From the NCBI RefSeq assembly GCF_003797765.1, contig NZ_RKMB01000006.1, positions 216,677 to 280,676 on the forward strand: a DNA stretch of 64,000 nt, read 5' to 3'. Made by a program: the position numbers and the translations under genes. The notes under the pieces were generated by a model. That model saw nothing but the letters and a program-made list of their open reading frames with translations, was not told the DNA's origin and ran no database searches. Below, one piece after another: positions 1 through 8,128 of the stretch (the first letter of the stretch is position 1; the number at the start of each line of letters is the position of its first letter). The stretch comes from Ramlibacter sp. WS9 (GTDB taxonomy: Bacteria; Pseudomonadota; Gammaproteobacteria; Burkholderiales; Burkholderiaceae_C).

Positions 1-75
1 GGGGTCAACTCGCTCATGGCAGGCATTGTGCCCTTGGCGGCGGCCCCTTCTTGTCAGGCTCTTACAATCCCCCCC

Positions 76-363
76 ATGCACCCGAAGTTCCTGCTCCTCC
101 TCCCGCTGGTGGCCTGTACGGCATTGGCCGCCCAGCCCGCGCCGGCACCGGCGCCCGCGCCGCTCGTGGCGGAGCAAGCCACGCCGGATGGCCGCAAGAA
201 CCAGAAGGTCGAACTCATCCGCGTCGAGGATGACGCCGTGGTGATCGACGAGGTGCGCTACGCGGGGCAGACGGAAAGCATCAAGGTCCAGCCCAAGGGG
301 CGTGCCCCCGCGTATGAAATTCAGCCGACCGGCCGGCGCGTCTGGAACGTCTTCAGCTTCTGA
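76..363 (+). CDS. DUF2782 family small secreted protein
   Basis: A protein of 95 residues beginning with a hydrophobic signal peptide ([18 protein letters not shown]), then an Ala-Pro-rich linker and a C-terminal domain with the sequence [22 protein letters not shown]. This matches the DUF2782 family of small exported proteobacterial proteins of unknown role. The start at 76 is chosen because the signal peptide begins there; an upstream in-frame start at 16 would put an unlikely extension before it. Its TGA overlaps the ATG of the homoserine kinase gene by one base (TGATG), so the two are probably translationally coupled. This gene pair is common in Burkholderiales. Confidence 0.8.
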   Translation: MHPKFLLLLPLVACTALAAQPAPAPAPAPLVAEQATPDGRKNQKVELIRVEDDAVVIDEVRYAGQTESIKVQPKGRAPAYEIQPTGRRVWNVFSF

Positions 364-1337
364 TGGCGGTCTTTACCGAAGTCTCCGAGGGCGAGGCCAG
401 CGAGCTCGCGCGCGCGCTGCAGCTCGGCGAGCTGCGCGAGTTGCGTGGCATCCAGGGCGGCATCGAGAACACAAATTACTTCCTGACAACCGAGCTCGGC
501 GAGTACGTTTTGACGCTGTTCGAGCGGCTGACGCAGGAGCAGTTGCCCTTCTACCTGCACCTGATGAAGCACCTGGCGCAGCGCGGCATCCCCGTTCCGG
601 AGCCGCACGCACTGCCTGCGAGCGCTTCAGCGGGCAACCCGGACGGCCAGCTGCTGCACCAGGTCTGCGGCAAGCCGGCCGCCGTGGTGGACAAGCTGTG
701 CGGCAAGAGCGAACTGGCGCCCACACCGGCCCACTGCGCGGGTGTGGGCGAGATGCTGGCGCGCATGCATCTCGCAGGCCGCGACTTTCCGCTCAACCAG
801 CCCAACTTGCGCGGCCTGCCCTGGTGGAATGAAACCGTGCCGGTGGTGCTGCCCCACGTGGACGAGAGCCAGGCCGCCCTGCTGCGCAGCGAGCTGGCCT
901 TCCAGAACCACGTGGCGACGACGTCCGCCTACGCCGCCCTGCCGCGCGGCCCGGTGCACGCCGACCTTTTCCGTGACAACGTCATGTTCGAAGAGGGCCG
1001 GCTGACGGGCTTCTTCGACTTCTATTTCGCGGGCGTCGATAGCTGGCTGTTCGACCTGGCGGTGTGCCTGAACGACTGGTGCATCGACCTGGCCACGGGC
1101 GCGCACGACGAGGAGCGCGCCCGCGCCTTCCTGGACGCCTATACGGGCGTGCGGCCCCTGGCACGCGCGGAGCGCGAGCTGCTCCCCGCGATGCTGCGCG
1201 CCGGCGCATTGCGCTTCTGGATCTCGCGCCTGTGGGACTTTCACCTGCCGCGCGAGGCCGCGATGCTGCAGGCGCACGACCCTGCCCACTTCGAGCGGGT
1301 GCTGCGCCAGCGGGTGCGCCAGCCCGTGAGCGCCTGA
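363..1337 (+). CDS. thrB: Homoserine kinase (APH-fold type)
   Basis: Predicted homoserine kinase of 324 residues, which phosphorylates L-homoserine with ATP in threonine synthesis. It belongs to the aminoglycoside-phosphotransferase-fold type found in pseudomonads and Burkholderiales, not the GHMP type of E. coli. Visible signatures are the N-terminal GIENTNYFL substrate/nucleotide loop near residue 35, the catalytic loop [12 protein letters not shown] (His199-Asn206) and the following FFDFYFAG metal-binding segment. Length is typical for the family. It is cytosolic and coupled to the DUF2782 gene just upstream. No thrC or hom gene is in the window. Confidence 0.93.
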   Translation: MAVFTEVSEGEASELARALQLGELRELRGIQGGIENTNYFLTTELGEYVLTLFERLTQEQLPFYLHLMKHLAQRGIPVPEPHALPASASAGNPDGQLLHQVCGKPAAVVDKLCGKSELAPTPAHCAGVGEMLARMHLAGRDFPLNQPNLRGLPWWNETVPVVLPHVDESQAALLRSELAFQNHVATTSAYAALPRGPVHADLFRDNVMFEEGRLTGFFDFYFAGVDSWLFDLAVCLNDWCIDLATGAHDEERARAFLDAYTGVRPLARAERELLPAMLRAGALRFWISRLWDFHLPREAAMLQAHDPAHFERVLRQRVRQPVSA

Positions 1338-1460
1338 CTTCAGTCCCAGCACACCGCCGAACATCGGCGCTTGCGTTAAATTTGTCACGCATCCCGTCCC
1401 GCCGCGGCGTCCGCGCCGCAATGAACCCGCCTCCAAAGCGACTGCCGTAACGTATCTCCC

Positions 1461-2252
1461 ATGAAACTCAACATCGTTCCCGCGGGCACCGGCATCCAAT
1501 GGGTCAAACTCGGTATCAGAACCTTCCTGAAGCAGCCTTTGGCTCTCACAGGCCTGTTCTTTCTCTATTGGGCGGCAGCGTTCCTGCTGCTGGTGCTGCC
1601 GCTCGTCGGGCCCATCCTGGCGCTGGCCACCATGCCGATCTCGACGCTGGGGATGATGATCGCGAGCCACGAAGCCGTGGAAGGGCGGTTTCCCATGCCC
1701 CGCGCCGTCGCCGCCCTCTTTCGCGCCGGCCGGAAGCGCCTGCTGGCCCTGGGGCTACTGGGGCTCATCTTCGCGGGCGTCATGATAGGCCTGATGGCGC
1801 TCGTGCCGCTGATGGTGGACGTGTCGCAACTTCGGACGACCGTGACGCCCGAGACGATGACGCCCGAAATCGCGGCGCAGGTGCTGACCGCCATGTCGGT
1901 CGCGGCTCTGTTGTACCTGCCGATCTCGCTGATGTTCTGGCACGCCCCTGCCCTCGTGTACTGGCACGGCGTCTCGCCGGTCAAAAGCCTCTTCTTCAGC
2001 GTCGTGGCGTGCCTGCGCAACGGCAAAGCGCTGCTTCTGTTCGGCCTGGCCTGGGCCGCCGTGGTGTTCGCCGCGTTGATGGTCATGGCAGTGCTATCGC
2101 TGGTGACGGGCCAGCTGGTGGCCGCCTTCGCGTTCCAGCCCCTGGTGCTCATGATCTCGGCCATGTTTTCCACCTCGCTGTATTTCACCTTTCGTGATAG
2201 CTTCGTCGCCACCTCGGACCCCGCCCAACCATCCCCCGGAGAGCCCACATGA
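1461..2252 (+). CDS. BPSS1780-family polytopic membrane protein
   Basis: Integral membrane protein of 263 residues with about five or six hydrophobic segments (around residues 28-60, 90-115, 135-160, 190-215 and 218-235). The N-terminus MKLNIVPAGTGIQWVKLGIR followed by FLKQPLALTGLFF resembles the BPSS1780 family of beta- and gammaproteobacterial inner-membrane proteins, whose function is unknown. Its last four bases ATGA overlap the start of the FecR-domain gene, so the two form a translationally coupled pair. The role is not known; the coupling suggests a shared envelope function. Confidence 0.75.
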   Translation: MKLNIVPAGTGIQWVKLGIRTFLKQPLALTGLFFLYWAAAFLLLVLPLVGPILALATMPISTLGMMIASHEAVEGRFPMPRAVAALFRAGRKRLLALGLLGLIFAGVMIGLMALVPLMVDVSQLRTTVTPETMTPEIAAQVLTAMSVAALLYLPISLMFWHAPALVYWHGVSPVKSLFFSVVACLRNGKALLLFGLAWAAVVFAALMVMAVLSLVTGQLVAAFAFQPLVLMISAMFSTSLYFTFRDSFVATSDPAQPSPGEPT

Positions 2253-2995
2253 CACAGCACTTCCTGCAAGGCCGCACTGAACAAGAGGTACTGTGGTTCC
2301 AGCGCCGCAGCTTCCTGCAGGCCGCGGCTGCGTGGACCGGGTTGGGCGGGTTCACGGCGGCCCAGGCGCAGTACCGCAGCAACATCGTCGAACTGCGCGG
2401 CGACGCGCTGATCAACGGGCAACGGCTCAACCCGCAGCAGACCATCCAGACCGGCGACAACCTCGAGACCGGGCCGGGCTCGCAACTGGTCTTCGTGATC
2501 GGCACCTCGTCTTTCCTGGTGCGCCAGAACACGCGCTTCGCGGTGCAGCGCGGCAACACACTCAACGCGGTGAGCGTGTTGCGGCTGCTGACCGGCGCCG
2601 TCGCGAGCGTCTGGGGCCGGGGCAACACGCGGCAGATCGTCACGCCCACGCTCACGGCGGGCATCCGCGGCACCGGCGTGTACACGGAAGTGTTTCCCCA
2701 GCAAAGTTACCGGAGCTACTTCTGCAACTGCTACGGCACGGTGGACATGAATGCGGGGCCTGACAAGACCACCTCGCGATCGGACTACCACCAGGCGTTC
2801 TGGGGCGAGGCGGAGCCCAAGAACGGCCGCTCCCTCACGCCCGCCAAGGCCATCAACCACACCGACGAGGAGCTGGAATACCTGGCCAAGCTGGTCAACC
2901 AGCGCACGGCCTGGGAGATCTCGGGCAAGAAAGGCGAGAAGGACGGCTCGGGTTACGGGGAAGAAAAGCCAGCAGGCGCGCAGCCGACGAAATGA
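2249..2995 (+). CDS. Tat-exported FecR-domain protein
   Basis: Protein of 248 residues. Residues 18-44 form a twin-arginine signal (FQRRSFLQ, a hydrophobic core, then AQA), implying folded export to the periplasm. Residues about 50-150 are a FecR-type domain (GDALINGQ, TGDNLETGPGSQLVFVIG, FLVRQNTRF, TPTLTAGIRGTGVY). It lacks the transmembrane anchor and anti-sigma N-terminus of true FecR, so it is more likely a standalone FecR/LysM-associated periplasmic protein. The segment YFCNCYGTVDM carries two close cysteines. It overlaps the upstream membrane-protein gene by ATGA and is followed at once by an intrinsic terminator. Confidence 0.8.
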   Translation: MTQHFLQGRTEQEVLWFQRRSFLQAAAAWTGLGGFTAAQAQYRSNIVELRGDALINGQRLNPQQTIQTGDNLETGPGSQLVFVIGTSSFLVRQNTRFAVQRGNTLNAVSVLRLLTGAVASVWGRGNTRQIVTPTLTAGIRGTGVYTEVFPQQSYRSYFCNCYGTVDMNAGPDKTTSRSDYHQAFWGEAEPKNGRSLTPAKAINHTDEELEYLAKLVNQRTAWEISGKKGEKDGSGYGEEKPAGAQPTK

Positions 2996-2997
2996 GC

Positions 2998-3026
2998 AAA
3001 GCCCCGCGATGCGGGGCTTTTTCTTT
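2998..3026 (+). terminator. Intrinsic terminator after the FecR-domain gene
   Basis: A perfect 10-bp stem, AAAGCCCCGC / GCGGGGCTTT, with a GAT loop and a run of T residues (TTTTTCTTTT). It begins three bases after the stop codon and would end the two-gene transcript. Confidence 0.9.
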
Positions 3027-3029
3027 TGG

Positions 3030-3418
3030 CTGTCATTGCGGACTCGATCCGCAATCCATGACCCCGAGTTTGGTGTTCGTAGGCCGCGCGGCAAAGCTGT
3101 GCGTGGACGGGCTGCGGCGCGAATGAAGCCCAGGCGCCCGCGGTGGGCGGTCTTGCGGCCCAGCGTCGCTTGCGACGCGACCGTTTCATGCTCGCAAAAC
3201 TTGTTTGAGCGGAGCAAGGCGGAGTGAGTTGTTTTGCGTGGGGCCGCAAGACCGTTCAGCGCGGGGACTCCGTCAGGAGCTTGCGACAGCAAGCGATGCC
3301 GGACGCCGTAGCCATCGCGCCGCGGCCCGGCCATGCACGGCGTTGCTGCGCGCGGCCCACGAGCGCCCAAAGTGAATGCGGGTTCATGGATTGCGGATCG
3401 AGAGTCCGCAATGACAGC
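3030..3418. repeat. Nested palindromic intergenic element, copy A
   Basis: A noncoding element of about 390 bp. Its outer ends are inverted repeats of about 35 bp, each containing a mini-palindrome (TTGCGGA-N5-7-TCCGCAA at 3036-3054 and 3391-3411). Inside is an imperfect inverted repeat, and then a perfect 14-bp stem, CGGTCTTGCGGCCC (3148-3161) against GGGCCGCAAGACCG (3241-3254). The core, including a GACCGTTTCATGCTCGC-like stretch, recurs in two related elements at 20149 and 20497. No transposase is present. It looks like a repetitive extragenic element or MITE relic that fills the gap between convergent genes. Confidence 0.8.
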
Positions 3419-3435
3419 CGGGATGACAGCTGCCG

Positions 3436-3909
3436 CTAGTTCTTCGCCTTGTACTCGGCGATCGACTTCGCCAGGTCGGCGTATTCCTCGCAGGTCTTGT
3501 TGCCGCAGATCTTCTCCAGCTCCACCAGGTGCTTTTCCGCTTCGGCGGGCTTCTTGTCCATCAGGTACGCCTCGCCGATGTACTCGTGGGCGCCTTTGTG
3601 GCGCGGATCGAGCCTGAGCGCCGTGCCGTAGTGCTCGAAGGCCTTCGCGAGGTCGGGCGTGGCACGTTTGCGGTAGCTGTAGCCGAGCAGGTTATGGACA
3701 TCGGCATTGCGTGGCTCCTCGCGCGCGGCGGCGTTCAGCTCCGACATGGCGCGGCTCCAGTCTTTGGCACCGATGGCTTTGCGCGCGGCCGCCAGGCGCT
3801 CCTTCGCCGACGGACCCGCGGGCAGGCTCGGGTTGCTGCCCGGCGTGTCGGCGGCGTGGGCCATGAAGGCTGCGGCGGCCAGGGCCGCGAGAAGATATTT
3901 GGGATTCAT
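3436..3909 (-). CDS. Periplasmic TPR-repeat protein
   Basis: Protein of 157 residues with an N-terminal signal peptide (NPKYLLAALAAAAFMAHA) followed by tetratricopeptide repeats (ALRLDPRHKGAHEYIGEAYL, AEAEKHLVELEKICGN). The C-terminal CGNKTCEEYADLAKSI holds a CxxxxC pair typical of a widespread proteobacterial family of secreted TPR proteins. The start at 3909 is supported by AGGAGAG upstream; an open extension further upstream lacks a signal peptide. It is probably a periplasmic protein-interaction module. It is divergent from the copper-oxidase operon, so the 3910-4146 gap holds both promoters. Confidence 0.82.
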   Translation of the reverse strand: MNPKYLLAALAAAAFMAHAADTPGSNPSLPAGPSAKERLAAARKAIGAKDWSRAMSELNAAAREEPRNADVHNLLGYSYRKRATPDLAKAFEHYGTALRLDPRHKGAHEYIGEAYLMDKKPAEAEKHLVELEKICGNKTCEEYADLAKSIAEYKAKN

Positions 3910-4056
3910 TGCGATCTCTCCTGTAGTGGAACTGGATAAACGCCGCGCCGCGGCCTTTGGATGCGGCACTAAATCACGCTGCACGCCGCTCATTGTGCTT
4001 CCACCCGAAATAGCGAGCTTCGAGCCGCTAAGCGAACGAGGTTGCCCCAACGCGGA

Positions 4057-4099
4057 CTGTCAGACCTGACAGGTTGTGGCGCCGCGCGTTGCGGTGTAG
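4057..4099 (+). promoter_or_regulatory. Shared upstream palindromic element, island left end
   Basis: The palindrome CTGTCA-GACC-TGACAG is followed by GTTGTGG and, about 12 bases on, GCGTTGCGGTGTAG. The same arrangement (CTGTCA-N5-TGACAGGTTGTG, then GCGTTCGGTGCAG) occurs on the minus strand upstream of the second LodA gene at 16889. It lies about 50-90 bp before the start codon at 4147. This could be an operator or an alternative-sigma promoter; the shared placement favours co-regulation of the two ends of the island. Confidence 0.6.
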
Positions 4100-4146
4100 C
4101 CTTCGCCGCGCCAGCACTGCATGGCAAAAGAAAAAGGGGAGGGGTC

Positions 4147-4800
4147 ATGACGGATGCGTCGATGCGGGCGGCAGCCTGGGCTGCTCCTGGAAAACTTCGC
4201 GTGCTCGGGGGCGTCGCGTTGCATGCGCTGCTCGGGTGGAGCGCCGTCTGGCTGCCTTCCACGACATCGGGTGCTTCTCGTGACTGGCTCTGGGGCGCCG
4301 CAGGCGCGGTGGTGCTTGGCGGCCTCCGGCTGGCCGCTGCGCGATGGCCCGCGGCGCGCCCGGCCTCTTCCTCATTGGTGCGTTGCGCTTTGGCCCTGTG
4401 CGCAGCCGCTTCCATCGACTTTTCCATCAGCGCTCCCGATCGCCTCCTCAGCGTGTGCAGCGCGGACACCTCCTGGGACGCGCAGTTCACGTCTCTGATC
4501 GAGCACCTTGGGGCGTGTCCCGTCAGTGGCGCCGCGATGGTGGGGCTGGTCTTGTTCGAGTTCACCGGCGGGCAAGGCCGCGCGAGCTTCTTTCGCGCGG
4601 CGCTTGCAGTCGCCGCGATGCTCGCGGCGATGTCGTTCGCCATGGGGGCCTTGCCATGGCTCGCACGCAGCATGCAGTGGCCCTGGACCGCCGACGCTCT
4701 CGTCTTTTCGATGATCTGCAGCATGTTGCTGTTGCACCTGCTGCCCCTACAACCACAGAGGAGGAATGAAGCATGCCCCTATCGAGAATTCCCGGCCTGA
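4147..4800 (+). CDS. Membrane protein of unknown function, copper-oxidase operon
   Basis: Protein of 217 residues with five or six hydrophobic segments and no domain I recognise. A cysteine-containing stretch (LLSVCSADTSWD and LIEHLGACPVSGAAM) lies between membrane segments. The start at 4147 follows GGGGAGGGG; further upstream the same frame stays open but runs through the shared regulatory palindrome, so it is not used. Its 3' end overlaps the multicopper oxidase gene by 28 bases, so the two are co-transcribed. Possible roles are metal handling or anchoring of the oxidase; this is inference from position only. Confidence 0.6.
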   Translation: MTDASMRAAAWAAPGKLRVLGGVALHALLGWSAVWLPSTTSGASRDWLWGAAGAVVLGGLRLAAARWPAARPASSSLVRCALALCAAASIDFSISAPDRLLSVCSADTSWDAQFTSLIEHLGACPVSGAAMVGLVLFEFTGGQGRASFFRAALAVAAMLAAMSFAMGALPWLARSMQWPWTADALVFSMICSMLLLHLLPLQPQRRNEACPYREFPA

Positions 4801-6491
4801 CCGGCAGGCGCAGCGCGCGCACCATGGCGGCTCTGGCCGTGGCGCTGGGCTGCACGTCTGCCTGGTCGCAAGCGACCAATCCTTGCGCCTACACGAACAT
4901 CGACGTTGCCAGGTACGGGCGACAGGAGCTGCGCAATCCACCCAACATTTCGGCGCAGGGCGGCGCGCTGACGACCACGCTGGACGTCCAGTACACCGAC
5001 CCGAAGACCACCAGCATCGCGGGCTGCCCGGTCATGCTGCGCACCTACAACGGCCAGCTGGTGGGCCCGACTCTGAGGGTGCGTCCGGGCGAGACGATGA
5101 ACGTCATGCTGAACAACCGCCTGCCCAAGGAAACGCCGGACCAGATCCAGCAGCAGTTCGAGCAGGAGAACAAGAGCGCCCACCTGTCCACGCGGCCGGC
5201 TTCGTTCAACACGACCAACCTGCACACCCACGGGCTGCATGTTTCGCCGGTGGGCAACAGCGACAACGTGCTGCTGGCGATCGCGCCGGGCAGCCGCTTC
5301 GGGTACGAGGTGAAGGTGCCGCGCAGCCACCCGCCGGGCTCGTTCTGGTATCACGCCCATACCCATGGCTCGACCTCCATCCAGGTGGGCAGCGGCATGG
5401 GCGGCGCGCTGATCATCGACGACGACGAAGCGAAGATCCCCGCTGCGCTGCGCGAGGCCAACCGGAATGAAAAAGTGATGGTTTTCCAGACCATCCTGTA
5501 CGACACGCAAGGCCGGCTGGACGACATCACCGCCCTCTTTCCGTCGCCGTCGAACCCGGCCGATTGCAGCCAGCCGGGCAACCAGAAGACGTGGACCTGT
5601 TCGAAGCGGCGCACCACGATCAACGGCCAGATCGTGCCGCGCATCCGCATGCGGCCCGGAGAAGTGCAGCGCTGGCGCATGATCGACACGGGGTTCCGCG
5701 AAACGATCAACGTGGTGCTCGAAGGGCATCAGCTGCACGAGATCGCGCTCGATGGCCTGTACCTCGGCCGCGTGGACACGTGGCAACCGGGTCAGCCGGT
5801 CGAACTGCAACCGGGCTATCGCAGCGATGTCCTGGTCAAGGCCAGCCTGAAGCCCGGCGTGTACCGCCTGCTGGATGCCGCTTCCGCCGCCGCCACTTCG
5901 GTGCGCGGAGCGGCCGAGCCCGAGAATGTTCTGGCGGAAGTGGTCGTCGATGGCCCGATGCTCGACATGAAGTTGCCCACGTCGCAGGAGATGGCGGCGC
6001 TGGCTCCCTTCCCGGGCGTGGACTTGACCAAGACCGCCCACGGCGTGCAGCAGGTGGACTTCAAGCTCGGCCAGGACATGCAGGGCAAGAAGAACTACTT
6101 CCAGGTCAATGCCCAGGCGTTCAACCCGCAGCACGTGAGGCAGGTCAAGCTGAACGCCACCGACATGTGGGCAGTGAGCACGGTGGGCGATCCCCCCGGC
6201 GTGCCCAACGGCATCCCGCCCCTGCCGCACGTCTTCCACATCCACGTGAACCCGTTCCAGACCAGCCGCGCCGGCCCCGACGGCAAGGCGCAGATGGTTT
6301 GGAAGGACACGCTGCTGATCCCCTCCGGGCAGACGCGCAACCTCTACACGCAGTACCTCGACTACATCGGCTCCTTCGTCCTGCATTGCCACATCCTCGA
6401 TCACGAGGACCTGGGAATGATGGAAGTGGTGGAAGTCGTCGACGAAAGCAGCGGCGTGGCGCACGGCAGCCCGGCCGGCCATCGGCACTGA
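4773..6491 (+). CDS. Multicopper oxidase (laccase-like), exported
   Basis: Multicopper oxidase of 572 residues with a signal peptide ending near residue 33. All copper motifs are visible: TNLHTHGLH (about residue 150), SFWYHAHTHG (about 192), HVFHIHVNPF near the C-terminus, and LHCHILDHEDLGMM, the Cys-His-Met type 1 copper motif. It would oxidise phenols or metal ions with reduction of O2 to water in the periplasm. AGGAGG sits about 8 bases before the ATG. It is followed 35 bp later by the tyrosinase gene; a laccase beside a tyrosinase recalls the melanogenic Marinomonas arrangement. It has no Met-rich CueO-like insert that I can see. Confidence 0.92.
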   Translation: MPLSRIPGLTGRRSARTMAALAVALGCTSAWSQATNPCAYTNIDVARYGRQELRNPPNISAQGGALTTTLDVQYTDPKTTSIAGCPVMLRTYNGQLVGPTLRVRPGETMNVMLNNRLPKETPDQIQQQFEQENKSAHLSTRPASFNTTNLHTHGLHVSPVGNSDNVLLAIAPGSRFGYEVKVPRSHPPGSFWYHAHTHGSTSIQVGSGMGGALIIDDDEAKIPAALREANRNEKVMVFQTILYDTQGRLDDITALFPSPSNPADCSQPGNQKTWTCSKRRTTINGQIVPRIRMRPGEVQRWRMIDTGFRETINVVLEGHQLHEIALDGLYLGRVDTWQPGQPVELQPGYRSDVLVKASLKPGVYRLLDAASAAATSVRGAAEPENVLAEVVVDGPMLDMKLPTSQEMAALAPFPGVDLTKTAHGVQQVDFKLGQDMQGKKNYFQVNAQAFNPQHVRQVKLNATDMWAVSTVGDPPGVPNGIPPLPHVFHIHVNPFQTSRAGPDGKAQMVWKDTLLIPSGQTRNLYTQYLDYIGSFVLHCHILDHEDLGMMEVVEVVDESSGVAHGSPAGHRH

Positions 6492-6526
6492 AACGCCTGT
6501 CTTCATTCATCACAAAGGACTTCATC

Positions 6527-8053
6527 ATGGCTACCACGACCGCATCCCCCGTTGCGAATCCCACCTGGTATGGGCAAATCCGCGACATGTTCACGACCAC
6601 CGACCAGGCCCACATGAGCGCGCAGGGCCTCGACCTCGCGAGCTACACGCAGGTCGTCCAGCATGCGGGCGACATCTACCAGCAGACGGCGCTGGGCAAC
6701 ATGCCGCCGGGCTCTCCCTGGACGAGCGACTGGGTGGGCACCTTCCTCAACTGGATGACCAACGGCTACCCCAAGGGCACGCCACCGGCCGTCCCGACGT
6801 TCCTTGCCCGAACCAGCCTGCGCGCGGCCGCGCCCAGCGCGACGAGGCTCCGCAAGGAGATCACCGCGCTGTCGAAAGGTGAGCTCGACCTGCTCAAGAA
6901 GGCGTTCTCCGCGATCGTCGCGAAGGATCCCAGCGACCCGAACAGCTACTTCGCGCAGGCCGGAATCCACTGGTACCCGGCCCCGGAAACCTACTGCATG
7001 CATCACGTGCCGGGCTACAACCCGTGGCACCGGGCTTACGTGCTCAGCTTCGAGAATGCGCTGCGCTCGGTCCCGGGCTGCGAAAGCGTCACGCTGCCCT
7101 ATTGGGATATCACCACGCCTTTCCCCGACGTGCTCAAGAGCGCCCCTTTCGACCGTTACGTTCTGCAAGAGGCGGCGAGCCCGGACTATCCCAAAGGCTA
7201 TGCCACGAATCGGTTTCCCTACGACCAGATCGCCGCGAACCTGCTGAAATACGGCGTCACCGCCGACGTCGACCGGGCCCTGTCGAAGACCGACTGGGAA
7301 GACTTCCACGGGTTCTGGTCCGGCGCCGCCTACAACACGATCATTGCCGCGCACGACAAAGGCCACAACTCCATCGGCCCGACGATGCAAGACCAGGGCG
7401 TGGCCGCCTTCGACCCTGTGTTCTGGTTCTTCCATTGCAACTGGGACCGTCTGTACTGGGAGTGGCAAAAGAAGATGCTGGCCACCGACCTGCACGGCCT
7501 GCTCACGACCATCAACGAAGAAACCGACCCGATCAGCTACCAGGAGTTCACCAACCCCGCGGTCGGCATCCTGAACCCGTTCGGCGCGGCTCCGCTGAAG
7601 CTGGATGCCGTCGGCACCATCAACTCCCCGCTCAGCCTCGACGTCGACTACCAGGATCCGCCCATGGCCAGGAGCACGAAGTTCAACGTCAAGACGCAGC
7701 GCTCGCTCGTCGCGTCGCGGCGGTTCTCGGTCGACGCGGGCGTCGTCAATGTGCGCGTGAGCGGCGTGAATCGCCTGAAGATTCCCGGCAGCTTCTCCGT
7801 TCACCTGCAAAAGGACGGGCAGACCATCGCATCGAGCGCGCTGTTCCAGCCGGTCGAGGCGCAGAAGTGCGCGAACTGCGTGGGCAACGCCATCGTTCAC
7901 TTCGACTTCGAGCTACCCGCGGCGGCAGTTCTCGGCGGAACCCTGAGCGTCTGGGTCGAGCCCGTCAACAAGAGCTTCGTCGGCGATCGATTCCCGCAGA
8001 AGCTGATGGGCAACCCGACGATTGAAGTGCATCTCTTGATGCGGACGGAGTAG
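6527..8053 (+). CDS. Tyrosinase / polyphenol oxidase
   Basis: Protein of 508 residues with a type 3 di-copper centre, which hydroxylates monophenols and oxidises catechols to quinones. Copper A histidines are visible at about His148 (GIHWYP), His159/160 (YCMHHVPG) and His168 (NPWHRAY); copper B at His276 and His280 (HDKGHNSIG) and His303 (DPVFWFFHCNWDRL). In the last motif the usual HH is FH, but the copper ligand is kept. The C-terminal 180 residues form an extra beta-rich domain, as in plant-type polyphenol oxidases. No signal peptide is evident, so it may stay cytosolic or need a partner for export. It sits between the multicopper oxidase and the lectin-like gene. Confidence 0.93.
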   Translation: MATTTASPVANPTWYGQIRDMFTTTDQAHMSAQGLDLASYTQVVQHAGDIYQQTALGNMPPGSPWTSDWVGTFLNWMTNGYPKGTPPAVPTFLARTSLRAAAPSATRLRKEITALSKGELDLLKKAFSAIVAKDPSDPNSYFAQAGIHWYPAPETYCMHHVPGYNPWHRAYVLSFENALRSVPGCESVTLPYWDITTPFPDVLKSAPFDRYVLQEAASPDYPKGYATNRFPYDQIAANLLKYGVTADVDRALSKTDWEDFHGFWSGAAYNTIIAAHDKGHNSIGPTMQDQGVAAFDPVFWFFHCNWDRLYWEWQKKMLATDLHGLLTTINEETDPISYQEFTNPAVGILNPFGAAPLKLDAVGTINSPLSLDVDYQDPPMARSTKFNVKTQRSLVASRRFSVDAGVVNVRVSGVNRLKIPGSFSVHLQKDGQTIASSALFQPVEAQKCANCVGNAIVHFDFELPAAAVLGGTLSVWVEPVNKSFVGDRFPQKLMGNPTIEVHLLMRTE

Positions 8054-8128
8054 TGGCGCGCGGATTTGCCCGACACGGCCCACAGAGGCTCAGGTAACCA
8101 ACTCAATTAACACGAGAGGGAATTCGAT

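Noticed and set aside
1..17. Possible start of a minus-strand gene (ATG at 17-15)
   Set aside because: Only five codons are present and no ribosome site is clear.
5564..8053. A long open frame that appears to join the laccase and tyrosinase
   Set aside because: The first 320 codons are out of frame within the laccase gene. The tyrosinase starts at its own ATG at 6527.
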